A stretch of 64,000 bases of DNA, taken from the NCBI RefSeq assembly GCF_023101765.2, contig NC_064233.1:3495501-3559500 (forward strand). Direction: 5' to 3'. Positions 1-9,810 of the stretch are shown one piece after another. A program made the translations under genes and the position numbers. The DNA is from Spodoptera frugiperda. Its lineage: Eukaryota > Arthropoda > Insecta > Lepidoptera > Noctuidae. The notes under the pieces were generated by a model. It ran no database searches. It saw only the letters and a list, made by a program, of their open reading frames with translations, and was not told the DNA's origin. Within the stretch, counting starts at the first letter, position 1. Each line of letters starts with the position of its first letter.

Positions 1-182
1 CAGTAAGTTCCAGGAGTAAGTTGGAAATATAAACGAACCCCTACAGATGGTCATTAACAAGCCAGAAGGGCTTGAAACATTAAGACACCCGAAACAGTGA
101 ATAAAGAAGCACAGTAATACCCTAAACAGACCTGAGTAGGTAGAGATAGATGCGCGCACGAAACTTTACTGTATACGATAAC
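1..182 (+). repeat. Module alpha, copy 1 (copy 2 at 2793-2945)
   Basis: It begins CAGTAAGTTCCAGGAGTAAG and ends near CGAAACTTTACTGT. The second copy at 2793-2945 keeps both ends, including GACCTGAGTAGGTAGAGATA, but is about 25 bp shorter. Copy 1 starts at the window edge and may be truncated. The two copies are about 2.8 kb apart and surround other modules in different order. Confidence 0.8.
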
Positions 183-245
183 ACCAGTAAATGACGTTTG
201 TAAACGAGTACTTCGTATTTGACTTACAGCACGTTAAGGTACTAA
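181..245 (+). repeat. Module beta, copy 1 (copy 2 at 862-905)
   Basis: The segment TTGTAAACGAGTACTTCGTA plus the following TTTGACTTACAGCACGTTAAG is repeated at 862-905 without change. It carries one ACAGCAYRTCAAGGTG-like core. Each copy is followed within 40 bp by GCGACAT. Confidence 0.8.
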
Positions 246-1290
246 CACATAGTACGCGACATACATTGTACATGTGTAATGGTTAAGGCAAAATGTGGAG
301 AAACTGTAAACTTCGTTAACGCGTATATTTCTATACCCATGTTTGCAATTGAATAAAATATTTTTATTTAAGCAGCGATGTATAGTATAGACCCCCTGTA
401 TACAAAATTACAAATTATACTCAAGATAGTATTAAGAAGCTAGTCGCGGCAGAGAGTACAACAGTAATACCTACAGAACATCGAAGTACAAATCTAAAGT
501 AAGCGACATACATAAAACATCTGTAACGTAGAAATAAATCTGGATAATTATAAGACGGAATGGAAGCAGTGATACAAGAAAACACCTACATATGCATATA
601 TGTAAGTACCTCATCCAAATGCAGAATAATTCATCATCATTCATTCACCTGAGAAGCAATCTAGTTCTGCAAATATTACACGTAACTATTTCTACGTGAA
701 ACGACAACTGAAACGTACTGAATGCACGTCATATAAACCAAACTGGGAGATGGGAATCTAATGACGTAGACACAAACCGCATCACATGCAGAGGTATACG
801 ATACTCAAGAATCAAATTAAAGTTAATCTATAGTCTATCCACTTCTGCATTAAGAAGCAGGCGTTGTAAACGAGTACTTCGTATTTGACTTACAGCACGT
901 TAAGTGAAACTACTAAACAAGTACGCGACATTATAAAACTACCTGAGAGAATGCAGGGATATATAATGGAATACTGCTACTTAGCAACACATGCGGCACT
1001 CCTATAGACATGTACGTGAACGATTGCTGAACCTGTCAAGTGGACCAAATTGATGTAGTACAGCACGTAAAGGTGACATGCCACTAGCATTATGTAGTGG
1101 ACGTCTGAACTTGTAATGAAGTCTAGGAACTACTGCGGGAGCTAGCTGATGAATTTTGTTCAAAATTATGAAGTTGATTGTCAAACCAAGCGCACGACAA
1201 AGACCCACCGATTCTGGTCACCTGGATCTGATGGTCAGGCATCAAGCGCGAGACATACAATGAAAAATCTACTTACTAGAGCTTGCTGAA

Positions 1291-1605
1291 CTACAGCTGA
1301 CGAGTCACCCGTGGCGGTGAAACACCAGAAAAGATGCGGAACTCCATATAGACCACGTCGTCACCTTGACGTGCTGTAGACTGAAGAAGACTCTGCCAGC
1401 CGACGTCAGCTGTTCCCTCATCTTGAGTATCACTTGTAGGACGATGTGGTTTTCTATACAGTCTATAGAGTTCCGCAACTTTCTCTAGTATTCCACCGCG
1501 TGACTCTTTGGCTGTCAAGTCTCTTAACACCTCGGTTTACCTTTAACCAAGAATGCTTAAAAGCGCAAGATATCGTTGTCTTTGTGGTACAGCATGTCAA
1601 GGTGT
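1291..1605 (-). repeat. Module gamma, copy 1, with an open minus-strand frame
   Basis: The minus strand from 1530 down to 1291 is open for 80 codons but starts with GTG, not ATG. The product would be basic and polar, with an ELYRLYRKPHRPTSD stretch and a QGDDVVYMEF stretch; I do not recognise it. The end of the frame (GGTGTTTCACCGCCACGGGT, minus) resembles a piece of Rep-B, so at least part is transposon-derived. The module runs on to the ACAGCATGTCAAGGTG core at 1589-1604. It may be an exon-like fragment or non-coding; the frame could be open by chance because the copies are young. Confidence 0.5.
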
Positions 1606-1879
1606 TAGACACAAGTCCAAGTCAGTAAACGAAAAGCGACATTCCACACATGTATACAATCCTATACTGGAGATATTTTAAAGGCTCTCACACCAAAATT
1701 AGTGCATATTACTAACGATAAGAGGGACGGGCAGATAAAGTTGTCACGAAAAAAAGTAGGCGACATACATAAACAACGTGTGGCGAAGTAACAATGACTA
1801 TAAGACCGAATTAAGACAATGATACACAGATGTCATGTTCAGACAGTACCCTGTTTAATATCGCCAACTAACATAATAA

Positions 1880-2045
1880 AGACATCAGAAATGCTGTAAA
1901 CAGCCAAAGAAATTTATGAGAAAATTAACGGACCTGAGTAGCAGAGAGATAGATAGATTCTACAACGAGCCTTACTTGTTCTACAGGGCATCAATATAAG
2001 AATAGAAGTCAAGGAAACACTTGAAGCCGCGTGCCTCACTACAAC
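1880..2045 (+). repeat. Module delta, copy 1 (others at 3873-4040 and 6985-7053)
   Basis: The repeat runs from AAGACATCAGAAATGCTGTA to GAAGCCGCGTG. The 3873-4040 copy is nearly identical. The third copy keeps only the centre, from AACGGACCTGTGTAGCAGAG to CCTTACTTGTTCTAC, and ends directly where the Tc1/mariner remnant begins. Confidence 0.8.
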
Positions 2046-2171
2046 TGCGAGTATAGATAGTGGAAGCTATCAACTCACACATGAGAGCCCACACTCGACA
2101 ACTGACGACTATGGTGGACATCATGACATGAACACGTGCCACTAACATTGATAAACAAAAAAATTAGTAAC

Positions 2172-2500
2172 GAACAGCACATCAAGGTGATATATAAGTA
2201 ATTCGTACTAAGTCATAGTGTACACGAAATATCTTTGATGTAGAAATGAACATAAAGAAAGAGTCTGTAACTTCCAATCCACATTTCACAATGTCTGTGG
2301 AAGTTCCTTATTGTACGAATGGAAGGTATTTCTGACTCGCACCATTTTGTTAAACGTACACAAACAGTTGTGAGAAAAATATCCAATATAAAGAACGTAA
2401 GAACCTAGTATACCTATTGCCATTCCTACTGCACGACAAAGAGCCACCTATACCAATAATAACCAGATGAGGAAAAATACTCCAGGAAGGGTAGCAGGTG
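2172..2500 (+). repeat. Module epsilon, copy 1 (others at 4056-4320, 6014-6150 and 6490-6690)
   Basis: It opens with the ACAGCACATCAAGGTGATA core, then TAATTCGTACTAAGTCATAG, and ends with GCACGACAAAGAGCCACC. In the third occurrence the two halves are separated by a copy of module eta, which shows that modules were inserted into one another rather than only duplicated in tandem. Confidence 0.8.
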
Positions 2501-2534
2501 GAAAGACATTGCAAATATTGCACGGAATATTGTC

Positions 2535-2710
2535 TACGTACCTATTAACAAACATACGTCTCACAATATGTGTGTGGCACACTCTGCATAAAAGTGTGTA
2601 AATAATAGCTTAAATAGCATCGCTAGACCCAACAAAAATAGATGAAATAATATTAAAACAAGATGTGGACTATGTTCAGTGTTGTACAGCATGCCAAGGT
2701 CCAAACATGT
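2535..2710 (+). repeat. Module zeta, copy 1 (copy 2 at 6735-6896)
   Basis: It runs from CTATTAACAAACATACGTCT through a segment with GCATAAAAGTGTG to the core GTTGTACAGCATGCCAAGGT (copy 1) or GTTGTACAGCATGTCAAGGT (copy 2). Divergence is a few percent by eye. Confidence 0.8.
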
Positions 2711-2936
2711 TGACTGAGGACACACAAATGTGGGAATGACAGACGCAGACGTACGTATCAAGTACAAAATACACAGTACAGTTAAACCAAGATCAGTAAG
2801 TTCCAGGAGTAAGTTGGAAATATAAACGAACACCTACAGATGGTCATTAATAAGCCAGAAGATCATCTGACACTAAAATACCTGAAACAGACCTGAGTAG
2901 GTAGAGATAGACGCGCGATCGAAACTTTACTGTGCA

Positions 2937-3040
2937 GAGTGCCGTACAATATCTATACGGCAACGATGTTTTACACCGGGATCTCAAAACGACCAACATT
3001 CTACATTCTTCTAAAGATAGCGGATTTTGGGATGATACTC
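2937..3040 (+). pseudogene. Protein kinase catalytic-core fragment, frameshifted
   Basis: One frame reads QYLYGNDVLHRDLKTTNIL, the catalytic loop of a eukaryotic protein kinase (HRDLKxxN). About 15 bp further on, shifted by one base, comes KIADFGM, the DFG magnesium-binding motif. Spacing is close to that of a real kinase (HRDLK to DFG), so this is a decayed exon fragment with an indel. The HRDLKTTNIL form suggests a NEK-like or related kinase, but the piece is too short to place. No kinase N-lobe or C-lobe is visible on either side. It sits between module alpha copy 2 and the 3189-3551 ORF. Confidence 0.55.
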
Positions 3041-3188
3041 AAGATATGGGAATGACGAGTGATGCAGTTCAGTCTAACAGAACTACATCATTACAGTGTT
3101 AGACCAGAACCCGTGACGTAGACAGAACTACATATCTCCGGTATGTGGACGACAGTACACATTTGGGAATAACTGGAATTACAAATAA

Positions 3189-3551
3189 ATGCCAGATTTG
3201 ACAAAGGAGCATAAAAATATACTACGTTACAAATCACCCACTCCGAGGTTTCAATATAGAACTCAGTATGTAAACATTATATCCAGGACTACCGACTCCA
3301 ACAACACAGTAAGGTCGACGGGAAGAAAAGGTCTAAAACAGAAAATAAACCGACACAGCGGAATACAAACTGCACCAACGTATAGCGCAGTGCTCGCTAG
3401 GATACTGGTCTATAACATCGTTAACATTAGGAGATATACTGAGATATTGTCAAACCTGATAAAGAACTGGAAAACTCCGTTGGTTCAACGTGTTTATGAT
3501 AGACTGGCCAACAAACATTCCACGGACGGACCTAATTGCGAGGTAGACTAG
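3189..3551 (+). CDS. Hypothetical ORF, 120 residues, single copy
   Basis: An ATG-initiated frame of 120 residues, not repeated elsewhere in the mosaic. The product would be very basic and rich in Ile, Arg, Asn and Thr, with no signal peptide and no motif I recognise. It lies between the kinase fragment and module gamma copy 2, and its stop falls right at the module boundary. Codon usage and a lack of any domain make chance opening plausible. It is listed because it is the second longest ATG frame of the mosaic. Confidence 0.2.
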   Translation: MPDLTKEHKNILRYKSPTPRFQYRTQYVNIISRTTDSNNTVRSTGRKGLKQKINRHSGIQTAPTYSAVLARILVYNIVNIRRYTEILSNLIKNWKTPLVQRVYDRLANKHSTDGPNCEVD

Positions 3552-3552
3552 T

Positions 3553-3877
3553 TCACGGTTTCCCCCACACCCTTTCACGAGTCACCCGTGTCGGTGAAAC
3601 ACCAGAAAAGATGCGGAACTCCATATAGACCACGTCGTCACCTTGACGTGCTGTAGACTGAAGAAGACTCTGCCAGCCGACGTCAGCTGTTCCCTCATCT
3701 TGAGTATCACTTGTAGGACGATGTGGTTTTCTATACAGTCTATAGAGTTCCGCAACTTTCTCTAGTATTCCACCGCGTGACTCTTTGCCTGTCAACACTT
3801 AACACTTCGGTTTACCTATGACCAAGAATGTTAAAAGCGCAAGATATCGTTGTCTCAGTGCTACAGCATGTCTAAAG
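3553..3877 (-). repeat. Module gamma, copy 2
   Basis: This copy is nearly identical to the first over about 230 bp. Its minus-strand frame (3798-3553) also begins with GTG, has LTGKESRGG in place of LRDLTAKESRGG, and ends differently: after RVT it reads into RERVWGKP instead of RQL, so the duplicated unit ends there. Plus-strand sequence beyond it reaches a degenerate ACAGCATGTCTAAAG core. Confidence 0.5.
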
Positions 3878-4321
3878 ACATCAGAAATGCTGTAAAAAGC
3901 TAAAGATATTTATGAGAAAATTAACGGACCTGAGTAGCAGAGAGATAGATAGATTCTACAACGAGCCTTACTTGTTCTACAGGGCATCAATATAAGAATA
4001 GAAGTCAAGGAAAACCTTGAAGCCGCGTGTTTCACTACAACTACAAAATTGGTTTTACGAACAGCACATCAAGGTGATATATAAGTAATTCGTACTAAGT
4101 CATAGTGTACACGAAATATCTTTGATGTAGAAATGAACATAAAGAAAGAGTCTGTAACTTCCAATCCACATTTCACAATTTCTGTGGAAGTTCGGATTGT
4201 GCGAATGGAAGGTATTACTGACTCGCACATTTTGTTAAACGTAACAAACAGTTGTGAAGACGTGATAACCAATCTAAAGGACATCACTGGGGAGCATAGC
4301 AATTGAGTGCACGACAAAGAG

Positions 4322-4640
4322 CAAATAAGAAACGCAAATATCTACAATATAAGACAGTAATCATAATGTAAGGGATATAAAGATGTTTATATTATTATGA
4401 AACAAACAGTATTGCGCTGGACCTGAGTGCTGACATACGGAGAAGAATCCATCAATAAAAAGTACATCAGTGAGTTCCAGAACTAATACATATAAGGGAT
4501 CTACAAAGACGTCATTAGAAAATGAGGACTAACTTATGATCCAGCCGGCTGAAGACAGCGACAGAAGACGTATCGCGACATGGAGACTGACAGTTTCATG
4601 AATGATTCCAGAACCATAGCATAGCAAGTATTGCAAACTC
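4322..4640 (+). repeat. Module eta, copy 1 (others at 6172-6560 and 8509-8860)
   Basis: The shared core includes AAAGATGTTTATATTATTAT, GTACATCAGTGAGTTCCAGA and a GTATCRCGACA(C)TGGAGAC block. All three copies contain a variant of GACCTGAGT. Copies 1 and 2 end in the epsilon half with CTCGCACCATTTTGTTAAAC. Confidence 0.8.
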
Positions 4641-4689
4641 GCACCATTTTGTTAAACGTACAGTACAGTGTAAAGATAATGGCCAATCT

Positions 4690-5120
4690 AAATACTTTTT
4701 CTTGTGGCAACACTGGGGTAAACAGCTGATTTATAGTTGTCCGTGTTATGTTTTTAAATAATTAATGTTTATTTGCATATTATTCCCTAAATACATCTCA
4801 ACACTGAGGAAATATTAAATATATAGTGCTTACTATACAGTTTTGAAATATTTTACGTATTTCTTGTGAAATTAGTGAAGTTGAAAAATTCACGGTTACC
4901 GGCGTTAAGGATTTGCTAAATTGTCATCTCAATATCAGGTAAAATATAGCATTATTCTAGCGAAATCGGCTATTTTGCATTATAATACTTGTGTTTACAA
5001 AGACACTAGTAAATATGGCTTAAGTATTAGGCCGTATAAGTTAATAATATTAATAAACAGCCTCTTTGCGGTTGTTGACACAACTCCTTTGTTTTAAACT
5101 ACTTAACTTTTCTAGCAGTT
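4690..5120 (+). other. 5' region of the coiled-coil ORF, possible intron
   Basis: Non-modular AT-rich DNA separates the last module eta repeat from the ORF. A donor-like CAG|GTAAAA is at 4938/4939 and an acceptor-like TTTTCTAG ends at 5115, which would remove about 177 bp ahead of the ORF. The start TGTGGCAACACTGGGGTAAA and the later GGTTGTTGACACAACT also look like parts of a retroviral-type LTR, but I find no second LTR within the window, so that reading is weak. Confidence 0.25.
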
Positions 5121-5198
5121 TTCTTGACTAAATCAGCTTCAATTTCTCATATTATTAATATAATTTCCATCTTACTGTCTCTTTCTCTAACTTCCAAT

Positions 5199-5939
5199 AT
5201 GATTCTCACTCGCAAAGCCCCCGGTCTCCAAGAGAATTCAAAACTCAACCTGGCTTTGAGCGAACTGAAGGCTTCAAAGGAGTTGTGTGATCAACTACTG
5301 AAGGAAAGAGATGACAATGAGAGGGAATTCTTAGACATTTTAAATAGTAATAGGAAACTGAAATGTGAAATGGCTCAGTTACATATTCAACACACTGAAG
5401 CCATTGAGGCCCGGGATAGGCTCCAATTTGTTGTGGACGGATTCAGTCAATGTAGCAATGAGTACGAACAGACATTACATGACAAAGCTCTCTTAGAACA
5501 ACAGCTACATGACGCTAATGGCCAAATTAGCCAACTAGAAACATTAAACCTCAACATCACGGCCAGTCTGAATAACAGTCTCTCCAGCGAGTTGGTGTCA
5601 GCCCGTGCTTCTCAATCACAACATATTGACTTGAATCCAGTGACTATAGACCTCACCTGTGATAGTGATTCATGTCATTCCTTAAAAACACTTTGTTGTA
5701 GTAATACGAAACTAAAGAAATATATTAAAATCAACAAATTCATAACAAAAACTAACAGATTAGTGAAAAGACAAAAGTTTTTCATAAAAAGTGTTAAATT
5801 AAACAAAGAGAGATTCCGGCTTCTAAACCGACTTAATATTTACTATTCTAAATTAAATCAAAAGAATAGGAATTATGAAACTGACACCCAGAACCTACAA
5901 TCAGAATTAGACCACTTGACAGCAAAGTTGCAGTTGTAG
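5199..5939 (+). CDS. Coiled-coil protein of unknown function, 246 residues
   Basis: I chose the ATG at 5199; the frame is open from 5124 but without an earlier ATG. Residues about 10-110 are strongly heptad-like, rich in Leu, Glu, Lys and Gln (LNLALSELKASKELCDQLLK), typical of a coiled coil. A middle acidic, Cys-containing segment (TIDLTCDSDSC, then LCCSN) follows, and then a very basic helical tail (KYIKINKFITKTNRLVKRQK) and a second short coiled coil to the end. No enzyme motif is seen. It is the only single-copy ORF of size in the mosaic, with coding-like composition. It resembles in layout the small structural (ORF1 or Gag-like) proteins of insect retroelements, but I cannot assign a family. 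It may equally be an orphan host gene. Confidence 0.5.
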   Translation: MILTRKAPGLQENSKLNLALSELKASKELCDQLLKERDDNEREFLDILNSNRKLKCEMAQLHIQHTEAIEARDRLQFVVDGFSQCSNEYEQTLHDKALLEQQLHDANGQISQLETLNLNITASLNNSLSSELVSARASQSQHIDLNPVTIDLTCDSDSCHSLKTLCCSNTKLKKYIKINKFITKTNRLVKRQKFFIKSVKLNKERFRLLNRLNIYYSKLNQKNRNYETDTQNLQSELDHLTAKLQL

Positions 5940-7061
5940 AATACATGAAAACCAACGGACCTGAGTAGGTATTGTAGGTATTTCATTACCAGTAATGACA
6001 GAACAATTCTATCATAACAGCACATCAAGGTGATAATATATTAAAGTAATTCGTACTAAGTCATAGTGTACACGAAATATCTTTGATGTAGAAATGAACA
6101 TAAAGGAAGAGTCTGTAACTTCCAATCCACATTTGCTGCATTTGCAGTTGCTGAAGTGCACGACAAAGAGCAAATAAGAAACGCAAATATAAAACAATAT
6201 AAGAAAGTAAAGGCATAATGTAAGGGACATAAAGATGTTTATATTATTATGAAACAAAAAGTGTCTTGCGCTGGACCTCGAGTGCAGACACACGGATAAG
6301 AATTCAGCAAACAGATAAAAAATGTACATCAGTGACTTCCAGAACTAAGAAAATATAAAGGATCTACATCAGATCATGTTATTAGAAAATAAGGACTAAC
6401 TTATGATCCGAAGCCGGCTGCAGAAGACAGCGACAGACCTGAGTACGTATCACGACACTGGAGACGCCATTGGTGACAGTTTCATGACGATGAAATTCCA
6501 GAAACCATAGCATGGAAGGTATTACAAACTCGCACCATTTTGTTAAACGTACACAAACAGTTGTGAGGATAATGTTCAATCTAAAGAACATGAGAACCTA
6601 GTATACCTATTGCCATTCCTACTGCACGACAAAGAGCCACCTATACCATTAATTACCAGATGAGGAAACATACTCCAGGAAGAGTAGCAGGTGGACAGAC
6701 ATTGCAAATATTGCACGGAATATTGTCTACGTACCTATTAACAAACATACGTCTCACAATATGTGTGGCACACTCAGCATAAAAGTGTGAAATAATAGCT
6801 TAAATAGCACCGCTAGACCCAACTAAGATAAAGGATATAATATTAAAACAAGATGTGGACTATATTCAGTGTTGTACAGCATGTCAAGGTGTTAGATACA
6901 AATCCAAGTCCGTAAATGGAAAGTAAGATTCCACACATGAACCAAACAGAATATATAAAGCGTTTCAATAGAAAACCCTGTAGTCAGCAAAAATAACGGA
7001 CCTGTGTAGCAGAGAGACAGATAGATTCTACAACGAGCCTTACTTGTTCTACGTACGCGTA

Positions 7062-7612
7062 AAATATTGTGGAGAAGAGATGGTGAAAGATATAAAAATT
7101 GCAACCTTCTGCCTTGTAGGACCAGTGGCCGTATTACTGTTACTGTCGGGTACTGGGGTTGGATGTCTTCCCTGGGTCCCGGTGAGCTCGTGGACATAAC
7201 GGGTCGCAATAACAGTCACGATTACTTGGACATTTTACAAAATGTCATGTTGCCGACTGTTCGAGTTGCTTATCTGCACGAACATATTTATTTCGTGCAG
7301 GATAATAGCACAGTCTACCGCGCACGGATCGTGCAAAACTGGTTCCCAAACCAAGTAAACATGACTGTTATTGATTGGCCAGCAAAAAGCCCCGATTTAA
7401 ACCCCATAGAAAATCTGTGGGGTCATATGGTGCTAAACTGGGACTCATCCGAAATAAAATCTAAAGCAAATTTAGATGACGTAGTAAAGTCGACCTGGGA
7501 ATCATTACGCGGTTGCAACATTTGTGCGAACATTTGTGCGAACATGGTGCAAAGCATGAGCAGAAGGTTGCAAGAGGTAATAGACCGAGAGGGTTTACCC
7601 ATTCACTACTAA
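7062..7612 (+). pseudogene. Tc1/mariner (IS630) transposase, C-terminal remnant
   Basis: The frame from 7067 to 7612 has no ATG at its start and begins inside the DDE domain. Recognisable pieces are GWMSSLGPGELVDITG, HDYLDILQNVMLPTVR, the second catalytic Asp in FVQDNST, and DWPAKSPDLNPIENLWG with the catalytic Glu. Between that Asp and Glu lie 35 residues, one more than in the DD34E type. The first Asp and the helix-turn-helix N-terminus are missing, so it is dead. A tandem CNICANICANM duplication near the C-terminus is also unusual. It is inserted after module delta copy 3. Confidence 0.85.
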
Positions 7613-7632
7613 ACTTAATTCAGATTTAGACA

Positions 7633-7790
7633 GGCTCAGTAACTGATTCAGAAATCGAAACAAGTCAGCGCTGACCCAAAACATTCGTGTAGGAATTTAA
7701 TGCTAGCAGCATGAAGTTCAAATTTATTTGTATTGTTTTTTTTTTGGGTCAGTGCTAACTTATATCGATTTCTGAATCAGTTACTGAGCC
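7633..7790. mobile_element. MITE with about 48-bp inverted arms
   Basis: Left arm GGCTCAGTAACTGATTCAGA (from 7633) is matched by the reverse complement of TCTGAATCAGTTACTGAGCC (ending 7790); the arms continue to TGACCCAAAA near the centre with a few mismatches. It lies 20 bp after the Tc1/mariner remnant. It could be a separate MITE or the folded terminus of that transposon. Confidence 0.7.
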
Positions 7791-8053
7791 AAATTATATA
7801 CCGTCCAAATTAACTACAATGTTAATATTTTTAAAATATAATTAAAATGCAGTCTAGACAAAACCTGTGACAAAAACGGTAAAGTGATTATATTGTTATG
7901 CGGTTAGAAATTGTCATAATTTCTTTCTATTTAACATGTTGACACATCACTTTTGATTTTTTAATAACTTAACTGCTGTTCAACTTGTTTGAAACATTAT
8001 ATTTACGCTCATTGTAGTGAGAATGGCCTGAGTAGCAAGGGAGACAGAATAGC
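7791..8053. other. AT-rich spacer, no feature seen
   Basis: Single-copy AT-rich sequence between the MITE and module gamma copy 3. No ORF or repeat recognised apart from a GGCCTGAGTAGCAAGGGAGA block at 8025-8044, which is a variant of the GACCTGAGTA core. Confidence 0.5.
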
Positions 8054-8320
8054 TTACAGCTGACGAGTCACCCGTGGCGGTGAAACACCAGAAAAGATGC
8101 GGAACTCCATATAGACCACGTCGTCACCTTGACGTGCTGTAGACTGAAGAAGACTCTGCCAGCCGACGTCAGCTGTTCCCTCATCTTGAGTATCACTTGT
8201 AGGACGATGTGGTTTTCTATACAGTCTATAGAGTTCCGCAACTTTCTCTAGTATTCCACCGCGTGACTCTTTGGCTGTCAAGTCTCTTAACATCTCGGTT
8301 TACCTTTAACCAAGGATACA
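8054..8320 (-). repeat. Module gamma, copy 3 (the only copy with ATG)
   Basis: The minus-strand frame 8293-8054 encodes the same 79 residues as copy 1, but its first codon is ATG where copies 1 and 2 have GTG. If any copy is translated on its own, it would be this one. It is followed on the plus strand by unrelated sequence after ACCTTTAACCAAGGATA, so it lacks the downstream core of the other two copies. Confidence 0.5.
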
Positions 8321-9370
8321 AAAAAAAACCAACTAAGCCCTATCTCACAAAATGTATGGACGATTGATGCTAAAGTATCAAAGTGAAAGTTTCTTGAGAA
8401 TTGTGAGTGGAGACACTTTGACAGATTACATGAACGTGTCAACATTTGGATAACGAAATTAGAAACGATATATTGCGTGGATTTCCACCTTAGGGTACTT
8501 GAAATGTATATCAATATAAGAAAGTAAAGGCATAATGTAAGCGATATAAAGATGTTTATATTATTATGAAACAAAAAGTGTCTTGCGCTAAACCTCGAGT
8601 GCAGACACACGGAGAGGAATTCAGCAAACAGATAAAAAATGTACATCAGTGAGTTCCAGAACTAAGACATATAAGGGATCTACAACAGATCATGTCATTA
8701 GAAAATAAAGATTACTAATTTATCGTTTAACCGCCGCCGGAGACGACGGGAGCGACGGACCTGAGTACGTATCACGACACTGGAGACGTTATGGGTGACA
8801 GTTTCATCACGACGGTGAAATACCAGAAAACATTGAAATCAACAAAAATATTACACAGCATGTCAAGGTGTGTTTTGGACTGCCATTAAGGAATAATAAC
8901 AAAAATATTTACTTAGATACACAACTTTAAATCTCAATGGATATTATGAAATAGGTGCGTCAAGCACTGAGTAGTGGTTTATTATAAAACTACATCGACC
9001 TACAAGTGACACCCACGATGTGGGACTGGGAATTTTCAAAAGTATGGACGATACTTTTTAAAAGAGTAACGATGGAGCTTCTTGCTCTTTCTTCTCCATT
9101 CGAAACTAGACTTTCGAACGAGCATCTAGCTTCACTAACAGACAGACTGACAAACAATTCAATTGTGCCTAATTTTTGACTTAATATGACCTAAAACACC
9201 TTCAAAGTTAGGGGATCAGAGGGTTTAGTACAAGTTTGTGATTATTTGTCTGCAGCATATACTTTTTCTCCAGGCCTAGTTAGGCCTAGTTACGCCTAGT
9301 TTTCAACACCAAGTAAATGTTGAGGACATCACTTCCAAGATGGAGAACATATACCGTCTTGTAGATTATT

Positions 9371-9585
9371 TTAAAATATTAGACACGTATTTTTTATTTT
9401 CTTACGGAAATAAATACTTTCAAAGATATATCCATTTGAAATATCGCGTGACGTCACTTTAGAGTACGTTTTATACTGAATAGTGACGTAGTTAACTCTC
9501 ACTCCTAAACTTTGATTCGTTTTAAGTATTGTTATCTTATATGACAAAATAAAAAAATACGTGTCTAATATTTTTTCATTACCTA
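9371..9585. mobile_element. MITE with ATTAGACACGTATTTTTT ends
   Basis: Left ATATTAGACACGTATTTTTT is mirrored by AAAAAATACGTGTCTAATAT at 9547-9572, giving inverted arms around a centre with GCGTGACGTCAC. Related copies are at about 44280-44465, 46055-46245 and 46375-46410. Confidence 0.6.
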
Positions 9586-9810
9586 ACTGACGGACTAATT
9601 AGATTTTTAATTTTCATACCCCGTCATCATCCCTATTGTATGTAGGAACGTAATAGGAAGATGAAACGTTGACTGATGAATGACTGATGTGAAGCATGAT
9701 CAAGTAAGGGTGAAAGGGATGACGTATGAGGTGTGAAAGAGACAAGAGTATGATGTAAAAGATTGAAGAATGAAAGGGACTGACACAAGGGGGAGGCAAC
9801 ATGAGGATTT

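Larger units (their letters stand above)
1..8880. repeat. Mosaic domain of duplicated modules
   Basis: Most of this stretch is built from modules of 50-400 bp that recur two or three times in changed order, with small indels between copies. It has almost none of the Rep-A to Rep-N elements that fill the rest of the window, so its composition differs clearly from its right-hand neighbour. Two threads run through it: a core close to ACAGCAYRTCAAGGTG (14 copies) and a core GACCTGAGTA. It contains one larger ORF (5199-5939), one transposase remnant and one kinase fragment. No continuous gene model can be drawn across it. It could be a repeated non-coding RNA locus, a piRNA-type cluster or a degenerating satellite; the sequence alone does not decide. 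Confidence 0.75.

Noticed and set aside
6012..6329. Minus-strand ORFs rich in Phe, Leu and Ile in the mosaic (also 2561-2833, 4069-4317, 8287-8646)
   Set aside because: They share residues only because they are translations of duplicated DNA modules, and differ in length and frame between copies.
1..8880. W- or B-chromosome origin of the mosaic
   Set aside because: It cannot be decided from sequence alone; DHFR in the same window suggests an autosomal or Z-linked context. Kept only as a hypothesis to test by coverage.
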